Shown here piece after piece: positions 42,558 through 50,988 of a DNA stretch of 64,000 nucleotides (the stretch's first letter is position 1; every line of letters starts with the position of its first letter). Position numbers and translations under genes: made by a program. The DNA is from Hymenobacter rubidus (GTDB lineage: Bacteria; Bacteroidota; Bacteroidia; Cytophagales; Hymenobacteraceae), in the NCBI RefSeq assembly GCF_016734815.1, contig NZ_JAERQF010000009.1, positions 1 through 64,000 of the forward strand. Reading direction: 5' to 3'. The notes under the pieces are model-generated. The model made no database searches, was not told where the DNA came from, and was given only the letters and a program-made list of their open reading frames with translations.

Positions 42558-44777
42558 TTAGCCGTTCATGGCCAGCAGGAATTCTTCGTTGTCCTTGGTG
42601 CCTTTGATGCGGTCCTTGAGGAATTCCATGGCCTCGGTAGCCGTCATGTCCGACATGAACTTGCGGAGCACCCACACGCGGCTCAGCTCGTCCTTGGTCA
42701 TCAGCAGGTCTTCGCGGCGGGTGCCGGAAGCCGGGATGTCGATGGCCGGGAACACGCGCTTGTTGGCCAGCTTGCGGTCGAGCTGCAGTTCCATGTTGCC
42801 GGTGCCTTTGAATTCCTCGAAAATAACCTCGTCCATTTTGGAGCCGGTTTCGATGAGGGCCGTGGCAATGATGGTGAGCGAGCCGCCGCCTTCCACGTTG
42901 CGGGCCGCCCCGAAGAAGCGCTTAGGCTTTTGCAGCGCGCCGGCGTCGATGCCCCCCGAGAGGATGCGCGACGAGCTGGGCTGCACCGTGTTGTAGGCCC
43001 GAGCCAGGCGGGTAATGGAGTCGAGCAGAATCACCACGTCGTGGCCGCATTCTACCAGGCGCCGTGCCTTGTCGAGGGCCATTTCGGCGATTTTTACGTG
43101 GCGGTCGGCCGTTTCGTCGAAGGTCGAGCTCAGCACTTCGGCCTTCACGGTGCGGGCCATGTCGGTTACTTCCTCGGGACGCTCGTCGATGAGCAGCACC
43201 ATGAGGTAGACCTCGGGGTGATTTTCGGCAATGGAGTTGGCCACTTCCTGTAGCAGGACGGTTTTACCGGTTTTGGGCTGGGCCACAATCAGGCCGCGCT
43301 GTCCCTTGCCGATGGGCGCAAACAAATCGAGCACACGGGTACTGATTTGCGAAGGCTTGGTGCTCAGCTTGAACTTAGAATCGGCGAAAAGCGGCGTGAG
43401 GTGGCTGAACGGCACCCGGTCGCGTACTTCCTCCACGGTGCGGCCGTTCATGCTTTCCACGCCCACCAGGGCGAAATATTTCTCCCCCTCGCGCGGCGGC
43501 CGAATGGTACACACCACCGTGTCGCCGGGCTTCATGGCAAACTGCTTCACCTGCTGCGTCGACACAAAAATGTCGTCGGGCGAAGCCAGGTAGTTGTAGT
43601 AAGGCGAGCGCAGGAAGCCGTAGCCGCCGTCGGGCATCAGCTCAAACGTGCCGCCGCCGGGCACCACCAGGTCAATATCCTGGCGCTGAGGGCGCTGGGG
43701 CTCGCGGGGCTGCTGGTTCTGGGGCGTGTCGGTGCGGGGCGAGCCGTCGGGGTTGAGGGCGCGTTGCTGGCGCTGGAGGTCGCGTTGGGCGTAGCGCTCC
43801 TCGCGGGTCAGGTTGCGGTCGTTGCGCGGCTGGTCATTGCGGGGCTCGCGGGGCTGGCCGTCGCGGTTTTCGCGGGGTTGGTCGTTGCGCGGCTCGCGGG
43901 GTTGATTTTCGCGGGGCTGCTGATTGTCGCGGGCCGGGCGCTGGTCCCGGTTGTCGCGCACTTCGCGGTTGTCGCGCTCAAAGCGGTCGGCGCGGTTTTC
44001 CCGGCGGTCGGCAAAGCCGTTGCTGCCAAATTCGCGGCGGTTGTCACGGCTGCCCTCGCGGGCATCAGTACCATTTTCGGCGGCAGTTGCGGCAGCCGCA
44101 GCGGCGGCAGCCTCATTCGCCGCTTTTTCGGCGGCCATTTCGGCGGCGCGCTGCTCCGTGATGGGGCGGCCGGCGCGGTCAACCCGCTCGCGGCGCGGGC
44201 GGTCGGGGCGGGGGTTGGTGCCGTTCACAGACTGCTCACCGAACTCAGTCGAAACCGGCGCATTATCTGGACTAACTGGAGTAGCATCCGGCGCTGATGC
44301 ATCGGCCAGGGAAGCACCCGTGGCCTCAGTGGCTGGCACTAGGGCCAATCCTTCGAGAGGGTCCAGAATTTCTACGGTTGGCTCGGGCGCTACCGGCGGC
44401 GCTTGGGCAGCAGGTGCCGCAGGGGCTTCGCGGCGGGGCTCGCGCGGGGCACGGGCCGGGGCTTTGGCAGCGGGCGGCGCTACATCGGAAAAGGGCCGTT
44501 CGGTGTTGTTGGGCGTGGGACGGCGGGCGGTGTTGCGGGCCGGGCGGGGAGCAGCGGCGGGAGCAGCTTCGGCCACCAGCGCCACGGGGGCGGCGGCAGG
44601 GGTAGCAGCTGGCGCGGCGGGCTGCTCGGCCACGCCGGGGGTCAGGGCCTGCTGGTCGAGGATTTTATAGATTAAATCCTGCTTGCTGAGCCGTTTGAAA
44701 TTGCCCACGTTTAGTTGCTCGGCAATTTCTTTGAGGTCGGACAGCAGCCGGTCCTTCAACTCGTTAATGGTGTGCAT
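42558..44777 (-). CDS. rho: Transcription termination factor Rho with long disordered insert
   Basis: 739 residues against about 420 in E. coli. Residues 1-45 form the Rho_N helical domain ([34 protein letters not shown]). About 300 residues follow of Ala/Pro-rich and then Arg/Asn/Gln/Pro-rich low-complexity sequence with repeats such as [13 protein letters not shown]. Then come the RNA-binding cold-shock-like domain ([20 protein letters not shown]) and the hexameric ATPase (Walker [15 protein letters not shown], Walker [18 protein letters not shown]-loop region [20 protein letters not shown]). Long inserts of this type are known in Bacteroides Rho and have been linked to condensate formation. 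ATG 44777 is the family start. Confidence 0.95.
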   Translation of the reverse strand: MHTINELKDRLLSDLKEIAEQLNVGNFKRLSKQDLIYKILDQQALTPGVAEQPAAPAATPAAAPVALVAEAAPAAAPRPARNTARRPTPNNTERPFSDVAPPAAKAPARAPREPRREAPAAPAAQAPPVAPEPTVEILDPLEGLALVPATEATGASLADASAPDATPVSPDNAPVSTEFGEQSVNGTNPRPDRPRRERVDRAGRPITEQRAAEMAAEKAANEAAAAAAAATAAENGTDAREGSRDNRREFGSNGFADRRENRADRFERDNREVRDNRDQRPARDNQQPRENQPREPRNDQPRENRDGQPREPRNDQPRNDRNLTREERYAQRDLQRQQRALNPDGSPRTDTPQNQQPREPQRPQRQDIDLVVPGGGTFELMPDGGYGFLRSPYYNYLASPDDIFVSTQQVKQFAMKPGDTVVCTIRPPREGEKYFALVGVESMNGRTVEEVRDRVPFSHLTPLFADSKFKLSTKPSQISTRVLDLFAPIGKGQRGLIVAQPKTGKTVLLQEVANSIAENHPEVYLMVLLIDERPEEVTDMARTVKAEVLSSTFDETADRHVKIAEMALDKARRLVECGHDVVILLDSITRLARAYNTVQPSSSRILSGGIDAGALQKPKRFFGAARNVEGGGSLTIIATALIETGSKMDEVIFEEFKGTGNMELQLDRKLANKRVFPAIDIPASGTRREDLLMTKDELSRVWVLRKFMSDMTATEAMEFLKDRIKGTKDNEEFLLAMNG

Positions 44778-45223
44778 AAAGGGAATAAGGGGAAAACATC
44801 TGCGTAAAGCAAGAAGGGGCTGGCTGCCCGCTATGGCCCACCGGGGGCGCAAAAAGCCAGCTACGACACGGAAGCGGCCAAGCCGCAGTAGGACATTCGC
44901 AGGGGGCGCGGGCTACAGCAATAGCAGCGCGCGGAGCGCAATGAATAAGCAGGAAGTTAGGTGCAGAATGGGGCCGCGGGCGGTTCAGCAAAAAGTCGAG
45001 ACCGGAGGCGGGCGCTGTGGCCCGCTGGCCCAGCCACGGCGGCCGGTTGCTCCCGCAATGTTAGGGCATTACGAGCAAACTGCCAAATCGGATGCGCACG
45101 TCTTGGCATTTAAACACGGACGGTGGCAAATTAAGTTGCCGCTCGTTTCGGCGGTAGGCGGCTGGGCTGTGGTACCGGTCGGTTTTACTTACGACCTTTG
45201 CCCGGCATCCCCCAACCTGCTTT
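44778..45223. other. 446-base divergent gap between rho and serS
   Basis: No gene or strong hairpin is seen. It must hold both promoters. TTACGACCTTTG near 45190 resembles a -7 region for serS. The rho leader could be over 200 bases long, which would fit leader-based autoregulation, but no motif supports it. Confidence 0.45.
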
Positions 45224-46498
45224 ATGCTGCAACTTTCCGTTCTCCGCGACCAGACCGACCTGGTACTGGCCGGCCTCGCCAAAAAACGCTACCCCACCGG
45301 CCCCGCCGATGTAGCGGCCATCCTCGACCTCGACCAGCGCCGCCGCGCCCTCCAAACCAGCCACGACTCTTCCCAAGCCGAGGCCAACAAGCTCGCGCAG
45401 CAAATCGGCGGCCTGATGAAAGCCGGCGACAAAGCCGGCGCCGAAGTCCTCAAGGCCCGCACCGCCGAGCTGAAGCAGCGCACCCAGAGCGCCGCCGCCG
45501 AGCTGGCCCAGGTAGAAAAAGAGCAGCAGCAGTTGCTTTATAAACTGCCCAACCTGCCCCACGCCAGTGTGCCCGAAGGCCGGGCCGCTGCCGATAACGA
45601 AATTGTGCGGGAGCACGGCGCCAAGCCTGAGCTGGGGGCTGATGCATTGGCGCACTGGGAGTTGATTAAGAAGTACGACATCATTGATTTTGAGCTGGGC
45701 GTAAAAATCACCGGCGCGGGCTTCCCGGTGTATAAAGGCCAAGGCGCCCGCTTGCAGCGGGCCCTCATCAACTTCTTTCTGGACGAGGCCCGGGCGGCGG
45801 GCTACACCGAGATGCAACCGCCCATTCTGGTGAACGAGGCCAGCGGCTACGGCACCGGCCAGCTGCCCGACAAGGAAGGCCAGATGTACCACGACGCCAA
45901 GGACGACCTTTACCTCATTCCCACGGCCGAGGTGCCGCTGACCAATATTTACCGCGATGAGATTATTCCGGTGGAGAAGCTGCCCATTCGCATCACGGGC
46001 CACACGCCGTGCTTCCGCCGCGAGGCCGGTTCGTGGGGCGCCGATGTGCGCGGCCTCAACCGCCTGCATCAGTTCGACAAAGTGGAAATTGTGCAAATCA
46101 CGGAGCCGGAGCACAGCTACGCCGCGCTGGATACCATGGTGGCCCACATCGAAGGCCTGCTGCAGAAGCTGGAGCTGCCGTACCGCGTGCTGCGCCTCTG
46201 CGGCGGCGACATGGGCTTCACCAGCGCCCTCACTTTCGACCTTGAAGTGTGGAGCGCGGCGCAAGGCCGCTGGCTGGAAGTAAGCTCGGCCTCGAACTTC
46301 GAAACCTACCAGGCCAACCGCCTTAAGTGCCGCTACCGGGCCGACGGCGGCAAAACGCAATTGCTGCACACCCTCAACGGCTCGGCCCTGGCGCTGCCCC
46401 GCATTGTGGCCGCACTGCTGGAAAACAACCAGATGGCCGACGGGATTGAGTTGCCGGCGGTGTTGCACAGCTACTGCGGGTTTAGCAAGATTGTCTGA
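45224..46498 (+). CDS. serS: Seryl-tRNA synthetase
   Basis: 424 residues, class II. N-terminal coiled-coil arm (residues about 30-100, SSQAEANKLAQQIGGLMKAG...QLLYKLPNLPHASVPEG) that grips the tRNA long arm; motif 2 FRREAGSWGADVRGLNRLHQ and motif 3 LNGSALALPRIVAALLENNQ; TAEVPLTN substrate loop. Charges tRNA-Ser. Followed by a strong terminator. Confidence 0.97.
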   Translation: MLQLSVLRDQTDLVLAGLAKKRYPTGPADVAAILDLDQRRRALQTSHDSSQAEANKLAQQIGGLMKAGDKAGAEVLKARTAELKQRTQSAAAELAQVEKEQQQLLYKLPNLPHASVPEGRAAADNEIVREHGAKPELGADALAHWELIKKYDIIDFELGVKITGAGFPVYKGQGARLQRALINFFLDEARAAGYTEMQPPILVNEASGYGTGQLPDKEGQMYHDAKDDLYLIPTAEVPLTNIYRDEIIPVEKLPIRITGHTPCFRREAGSWGADVRGLNRLHQFDKVEIVQITEPEHSYAALDTMVAHIEGLLQKLELPYRVLRLCGGDMGFTSALTFDLEVWSAAQGRWLEVSSASNFETYQANRLKCRYRADGGKTQLLHTLNGSALALPRIVAALLENNQMADGIELPAVLHSYCGFSKIV

Positions 46499-46513
46499 AC
46501 CGTTCACGTATAG

Positions 46514-46550
46514 AAAACGGCCCGCTCAATTTCGTTGAGCGGGCCGTTTT
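46514..46550 (+). terminator. Terminator of serS
   Basis: 16-bp perfect stem AAAACGGCCCGCTCAA (46514-46529) with 46535-46550, five-base loop; probably works in both directions because the zinc-ribbon gene converges on it. Confidence 0.87.
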
Positions 46551-46563
46551 GCTTGTTAACTTT

Positions 46564-46959
46564 CTAGAACAGCTCTGGCCGGCGCTGCACCAGCGGCAGC
46601 GAATCTGCGTCAACCTCCTTCTGCCCAAATCCACAGGCGGCGCAAAAGCGCGCTTTTTTTGTACGAAGCGGCTTATGGCACTATGGGCACGGCGGCCCGT
46701 ATTGGTCTACCTCATGATGCAGGACTGCATTGGGATTGGTTTCCACAAAGCCTGTGAGCAGCCGATACATTTCCAGCATCGGCTGTCGGAATCGCGCGCT
46801 GCCTTCCAACTGCATTGGAATTAGTGCACGGCCCCGACGCTTGGCTTCCGCTTCAACAACTGCCATCCCGCCTAGGTGCGCCTGCCGGACTAAAGCGGCC
46901 TCGGCGGTTTCCAGCATCAGGATTTCCTGTTGGCAGCGCCAGCACCACAGCATTTTCAC
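46564..46959 (-). pseudogene. Zinc-ribbon protein gene with an in-frame TAG
   Basis: Starts MKMLWCWRCQQEILML at 46959 and runs 92 codons to GPPCP, then a TAG (46681-46683). The same frame continues without another stop for 38 codons: CHKPLRTKKARFCAACGFGQ and so on, ending RRPELF at the TAG 46564-46566. The two parts together give CWRC at the N-terminus and a CPxC...CAAC zinc ribbon split by the stop at the x position. This is either a nonsense mutation (a one-base change from CAG, AAG or GAG), a sequencing error, or stop-codon readthrough. It lies 3 bases after the zf-UBP gene, probably in one operon. Confidence 0.75.
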
Positions 46960-46962
46960 GGC

Positions 46963-47229
46963 CTAATACTCTGCCATTTCCTCATCCACATAGCACCAGA
47001 GCCACCTTTCGCCGGGCTCGGCAGAGGAAATGACGGGGTGTTGGGTGGCGTGGAAATGCTTGGTGGCGTGTTGGTTCTTGGAATTGTCGCAGCAACCCAC
47101 ATGGCCGCACTCCTGGCACACGCGCAGGTGCACCCAGGTGTCGCCGAGGGCAACGCATTCGGGGCATAAGTAGGATGGCGCGCTTTTGAGGCTGCGGAGG
47201 GAGGTGAGGTGTTGGCAGGGTTCGGGCAT
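46963..47229 (-). CDS. UBP-type zinc-finger protein
   Basis: 88 residues, essentially a lone zf-UBP domain: CQHL, CPECVALGDTWVHLRVCQEC, GHVGCCDNSKNQHATKHFHA and TQHPVISS, with the Cys/His zinc ligands in place, ending WLWCYVDEEMAEY. Small bacterial proteins of this type are common but of unknown function. ATG 47229 (MPEPCQHL) gives the family-like length. Followed within 3 bases by the zinc-ribbon gene. Confidence 0.85.
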   Translation of the reverse strand: MPEPCQHLTSLRSLKSAPSYLCPECVALGDTWVHLRVCQECGHVGCCDNSKNQHATKHFHATQHPVISSAEPGERWLWCYVDEEMAEY

Positions 47230-47447
47230 GGGATGAAAGTAAGGTTTTTTGGGCAATGTAGGACACGGCGGGTATATGCCCAACCGGCAGTTGGGCCGCT
47301 CCGCATTCCTGGGCCCAAATCGGTCAACCGTAGATGCCGGGTGGCTACTCGCCGATTGGAGCAGGCGGAAGGGAATGATGATGTGCAGTTTTGACTTAGC
47401 CACTCAGCAACGGTTTTATCTCTGTTACCCAAACCCACTCGCGCATC

Positions 47448-48176
47448 ATGGAAAGAAAACACTTTTTGAAGAGCCTTTTGATGGGGGCGGCGTCAGCCCC
47501 GGTGCTGCTTTCGGCCTGTGGCAAAGACACGGTTTCGCCTACTTCGAGCACCACTACCACGGGCACGACCGGAACCACCGGCACTGGCTCCGGCAGCTGC
47601 ACCGTGGCCCCGACGGAAACCGAAGGACCTTTCCCGACGAAAGTGCCGGCTTCGTACGTGCGCAGCGACATCAAGGACGGCAAAACCGGCTACGAGTTGG
47701 GCATTACCATCAGCATTACGAACAGCAACAGCAGCTGCGCGGCTTTGGCCGGCGCCTTGGTCGACATCTGGCACTGCGATGCCGAGGGCAACTATTCGGA
47801 GTACGGCGGCTCGGGCATGCAGGCCACCAACTACCAGGCAGTGCATTTCCTGCGCGGCCGGCAAACCACCGATGCCAACGGCCAGGTAAAGTTCACCAGC
47901 ATTTTCCCCGGTTGGTATTCGGGCCGAGCCACCCACATCCACGTGCACGTGTACGCGGCCAACGGCACGTCGCTGAAAGTGACCCAGATTGCCTTCCCCG
48001 AAGGCACGGGCTCGGCCGTGGCGGCCGTGAATGGCTACGCCAAGGGCCTGAGCGGCTACACTGCCAACGCCAGCGACAACGTGTTCAGCGACGGCGTGAG
48101 CCTGGAAATGGCCGCGGTGACGGGCAGCACCACGGCAGGCTTTCAGTTGGCTATTTCGCTGGCCGTGCCGGCGTAG
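47448..48176 (+). CDS. Intradiol ring-cleavage dioxygenase-like lipoprotein
   Basis: 242 residues. Lipoprotein-type signal (FLKSLLMGAASAPVLLSAC), a Ser/Thr/Gly linker, then the intradiol (protocatechuate 3,4-) dioxygenase fold: APTETEGPFP, ALVDIWHCDAEGNYSEYGG, TSIFPGWYSGRATHIHVHV. The Tyr (about 114 and 157) and His (HIHVH) iron ligands appear present. It would act at the envelope on a catechol-like aromatic. Extracytoplasmic members are common in Bacteroidota, but the substrate is unknown. Confidence 0.87.
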   Translation: MERKHFLKSLLMGAASAPVLLSACGKDTVSPTSSTTTTGTTGTTGTGSGSCTVAPTETEGPFPTKVPASYVRSDIKDGKTGYELGITISITNSNSSCAALAGALVDIWHCDAEGNYSEYGGSGMQATNYQAVHFLRGRQTTDANGQVKFTSIFPGWYSGRATHIHVHVYAANGTSLKVTQIAFPEGTGSAVAAVNGYAKGLSGYTANASDNVFSDGVSLEMAAVTGSTTAGFQLAISLAVPA

Positions 48177-48196
48177 GTCAATACGGCATTCTGACA

Positions 48197-48292
48197 GTCA
48201 TGCAGAGCGCAGCGAAGCATCTCGCATGCTCAAGTAATCCAATCGATTGAGTCACTATTGCGCGCGAGATGCTTCGCTACGCTCTGCATGAC
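48197..48292. repeat. Palindromic repeat, GTCATGCAGAGCGCAGCG variant
   Basis: 29-bp arms 48197-48225 and 48264-48292, one mismatch. Variant of the TCATGCxGAGC family with CAGAGC/GCTCTG changed in both arms. Confidence 0.83.
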
Positions 48293-48315
48293 CGTATTTA
48301 GGTCCTTTCCGCCAT

Positions 48316-48852
48316 ATGCCTGTCCGCACCATCACCCTGTGCTATCGGAAAATAATGGATGCCAGCGCTACCCGGCCCTGGGACAAGCTGGTGTGGGACG
48401 ACAGCTACGCCGAATTTCGATTGCAGGCGCAGACGTTTAATCCCGGCAACCGGTACCGTTCGTTCGGGGAAATCCTGCACTACGTGCCGAACGCCGAGCG
48501 GCTGCACTTCCTAGTGAGCGGGGCCGTGACGGGCTATGTGCAGCAACTCAACGAACGAATGCCGGACGTTCTGGACAATTTGGGACGCCAGTTTTTGAAA
48601 TTCAACCGCTTTCAGTTCGAACTCATCAATTCGGACTTGCAGGATAAAAGCAAGCACCAGGTAGCCGTCAATTTTGTATCGGAGCCGCTGCGGTGGCACG
48701 ACACTGTGGGGCCCTACCTAGTGGTATCAGAAGCTAGACCAGCCGCTGCACCGACGGGAGAAATCCTGACGCACCTGGTGCAGCTGCAGCCATTTCTCAG
48801 CATCTATTCACTTCTTCCCGCTGCCCCCGATGCCTCAGCAAACGCCGGGTAA
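48316..48852 (+). CDS. Hypothetical protein upstream of pirin
   Basis: 178 residues, family not recognised. No signal peptide or membrane segment. Mixed alpha/beta (WDKLVWDDSYAEFRLQAQTF, SFGEILHYVPNAERLHFLVS, GRQFLKFNRFQFELINSDLQ). A start at 48355 (MDASATRPWDKL) is also possible. Its 3' end overlaps the pirin gene by 23 bases in another frame, so the two are likely co-expressed. Confidence 0.6.
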   Translation: MPVRTITLCYRKIMDASATRPWDKLVWDDSYAEFRLQAQTFNPGNRYRSFGEILHYVPNAERLHFLVSGAVTGYVQQLNERMPDVLDNLGRQFLKFNRFQFELINSDLQDKSKHQVAVNFVSEPLRWHDTVGPYLVVSEARPAAAPTGEILTHLVQLQPFLSIYSLLPAAPDASANAG

Positions 48853-49549
48853 AATCTTCCTCGCCGAGGAGCGGGGCTTGGCCGAATCGGACCGGTTTCG
48901 GCGGTTTAGCACGTTTAACTTCGGGCCGTTTGCGCACGCGCACAAGGGGCCGTTTGGCCGCCTCTATGGGCTGAATGAAGAAACCCTGGCCGGCGGCCAC
49001 GCGCTGGATTTCACGGTCGCGGAGGCGTCGCACGTCCTCATCCTGCCCCTGACCGGGGCGGTCACGCTGAACTGCGTCGGCCCGCCCGCCACCACCGTCG
49101 ACGCCGGGCAGTTACTGATTTTAACCCTACCGGCGGCCAGCGTGCTGCACGTAAAAAATCCGTTTGCAACCGAACTGGTCGGCTTCCTGCACATTTGGCT
49201 GCTGGCCGATTCGCCCGTTTCTGCAGTAGCTGCCCGCCGCGCCGTGTTCAGCCTCGACGATTCGCCCAACCAACTGATTCCGCTGGCGCCGGTGCCGGCT
49301 CCGCCCGCCGCCCGGCCCCTACCGCTGGCCGTGAGCGTAGGCCGGTTTGCGGGCCGGCACGAGGCCATTTATCAGCCCAGTGGTTCGGATTCGCGTTTGT
49401 TTGTTTTTGTTTTAGCAGGGGCTTTTGAAGTAGAAGGCCGGCTGATGCACGCCAATGACGGCCTGGCGCTGTGGGATGCAGCCAATGTTGAACTCGAAGC
49501 CCTCAGCAACGACGCGGTACTAATGGTGCTGGAGATAGAAGCTTTTTAG
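48830..49549 (+). CDS. Pirin-family bicupin protein
   Basis: 239 residues of the pirin/quercetin-dioxygenase-like family: FRRFSTFNFGPFAHAHKGPF, GRLYGLNEETLAGGHALDFT, ILPLTGAVTLNC cupin strands, and a second cupin (AGRHEAIYQPSGSDSRLFVF, VLAGAFEVEGRLMHANDGLA). The metal-binding His pattern of canonical pirins (HPHxG) is not obvious: the first cupin has HAHKGPFG and GGHALDF, so metal binding is uncertain. Confidence 0.75.
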   Translation: MPQQTPGKIFLAEERGLAESDRFRRFSTFNFGPFAHAHKGPFGRLYGLNEETLAGGHALDFTVAEASHVLILPLTGAVTLNCVGPPATTVDAGQLLILTLPAASVLHVKNPFATELVGFLHIWLLADSPVSAVAARRAVFSLDDSPNQLIPLAPVPAPPAARPLPLAVSVGRFAGRHEAIYQPSGSDSRLFVFVLAGAFEVEGRLMHANDGLALWDAANVELEALSNDAVLMVLEIEAF

Positions 49550-49553
49550 ACCA

Positions 49554-49808
49554 TCATGCCGAGCGCAGCGAAGCATCTCGCGTGGGTTGCTGGCTCAATC
49601 GGTTGGTTTAAGTCGTCAAGCAAACGTAAACGGATAGTAAAGAGGTGGTCATGCTGAGCTTGTCGAAGCATCTCTACCGCAGTAGTAAATGAATTACCGG
49701 CGCGGTAGAGATGCTTCGACAAGCTCAGCATGACGGTCGAGCGAATACGGTTACTTATGCACGAGTCCTTAGTTGGGCACGCGAGATACTTCGCTGCGCT
49801 TGGCATGA
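49554..49808. repeat. Nested palindromic repeats (one element inside another)
   Basis: Outer arms TCATGCCGAGCGCAGCGAAG... (49554-49584) and 49778-49808 match each other with two mismatches. Inside lies a complete second element with perfect 33-bp arms (49648-49680, starts GTCATGCTGAGCTTGTCGAA, and 49702-49734). The spacing of the outer arms would be about 100 bases without the inner one, as for the solo elements. Confidence 0.82.
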
Positions 49809-49828
49809 CGGGCGGCCGTGGGTCGCTC

Positions 49829-50842
49829 CTACTGGCCAGCGCCGACCATTGACCAATCCACTGACAGGTTTTGCTCGCGCATGCACTTGAAATGGCCTTG
49901 CGGACACTTGGCAAACCCAATTTTGGAGCATGGCCGGCAGCTGAGACCCTGCACTTCCAACGCTTGGTATTTGGTGCGGTACGGGTACATGCCAAATTCG
50001 GGCACAGTATTGCCCCACACACTGAAAATCGGCTTTCCGAAGGCTGCCGCCATGTGCATCAGGCCAGTGTCGTGGCTCACCACGAAATCGGCCTGCCGGA
50101 GCAGCGAGGCCGACTGGTGCAGCGAGTAGCGCCCGCAGCCATTTTCAATGGCTGAATGGGTGGATGGGTGAATGGGTGGATGGCTATTTGGGGAGGGCAC
50201 GGCGCTGATAATAGCGTCCGCCACAGGAGCATCTTCCGGGCCACCGAGCAGTATGATGGGGCGCGGGGCCAGCCGCTGGCATAGTTCCACCAGCTTCTCC
50301 AAGGGCAGGCGCTTGGTGGCATGCTGCGCCCCGATGGCCACGGCCACGTAGCCCTGCTGAAACGGCGCGGGCAGCGTGGCAAGGCTTACTTCCTGGCCTG
50401 CGGGAATAAAATAATCGAGGCCTTGGCCGTCGTCTTTGATGCCCAGCGGCTGGGCGGCATTCAAGTAGCGCTGCACAATGTGCACGTCGGGCAGGCGGTT
50501 GATTTTGAAATTGACCAGCAGCCACTTCTGCCAATTCAGCTTATCGAAACTGCTCGATTTCACCCCCAGCCGCAGCTTGATGAGGCGGGTCCGCAGGTTG
50601 TTGTGCAAGTCGATAACGTAATCGAACTGCTCGGTTTTCAGCTGCTGCACCAGCTCGCCCAGGCTGCCGGTGAGGCAATGCACTTTGGTGATGTAGGGGT
50701 TGGGTTCGAGCAGGCTGCGGTAGGCGGGCTTGGTGGCAAAGTGCACCTCCGCCTGCGCCACTTGCTGCGCCAGGGCCCGCACCACCGGCGTGGTCAGCAC
50801 GATGTCGCCAATGGAAGAAAAGCGGAGAACGAGGATTTTCAT
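49829..50842 (-). CDS. Glycosyltransferase family 9 (heptosyltransferase-like)
   Basis: 337 residues, GT-B fold: N-terminal KILVLRFSSIGDIVLTTPVV, FDYVIDLHNNLRTRLIKLRL; C-terminal VAVAIGAQHATKRLPLEKLV, PIILLGGPED and the nucleotide-sugar site VVSHDTGLMHMAAAFGKPIF. GT9 enzymes add heptose or similar sugars to the LPS core. An odd insert SPNSHPPIHPSTHSAIENG between the beta strands of the C-terminal domain is encoded by an 8-base direct repeat (ATGGGTGG/ATGGGTGA words, about 50153-50184). Confidence 0.88.
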   Translation of the reverse strand: MKILVLRFSSIGDIVLTTPVVRALAQQVAQAEVHFATKPAYRSLLEPNPYITKVHCLTGSLGELVQQLKTEQFDYVIDLHNNLRTRLIKLRLGVKSSSFDKLNWQKWLLVNFKINRLPDVHIVQRYLNAAQPLGIKDDGQGLDYFIPAGQEVSLATLPAPFQQGYVAVAIGAQHATKRLPLEKLVELCQRLAPRPIILLGGPEDAPVADAIISAVPSPNSHPPIHPSTHSAIENGCGRYSLHQSASLLRQADFVVSHDTGLMHMAAAFGKPIFSVWGNTVPEFGMYPYRTKYQALEVQGLSCRPCSKIGFAKCPQGHFKCMREQNLSVDWSMVGAGQ

Positions 50843-50872
50843 TTTTAGCTATTAGCCGATAGCAATAAGGCT

Positions 50873-50966
50873 GTCATGCTGAGCGCAGTCGAAGCAGCTC
50901 TACTGCACAAGTATCCAATCGGCTGCACCGAAGCGGTAGAGATGCTTCGACTGCGCTCAGCATGAC
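50873..50966. repeat. Palindromic repeat, TCATGCTGAGCGCAGTCG variant
   Basis: 28-bp arms 50873-50900 and 50939-50966, one mismatch; between the GT9 and PolX genes. Confidence 0.82.
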
Positions 50967-50988
50967 GTTCGAGTTTTCTCCCAATTAC

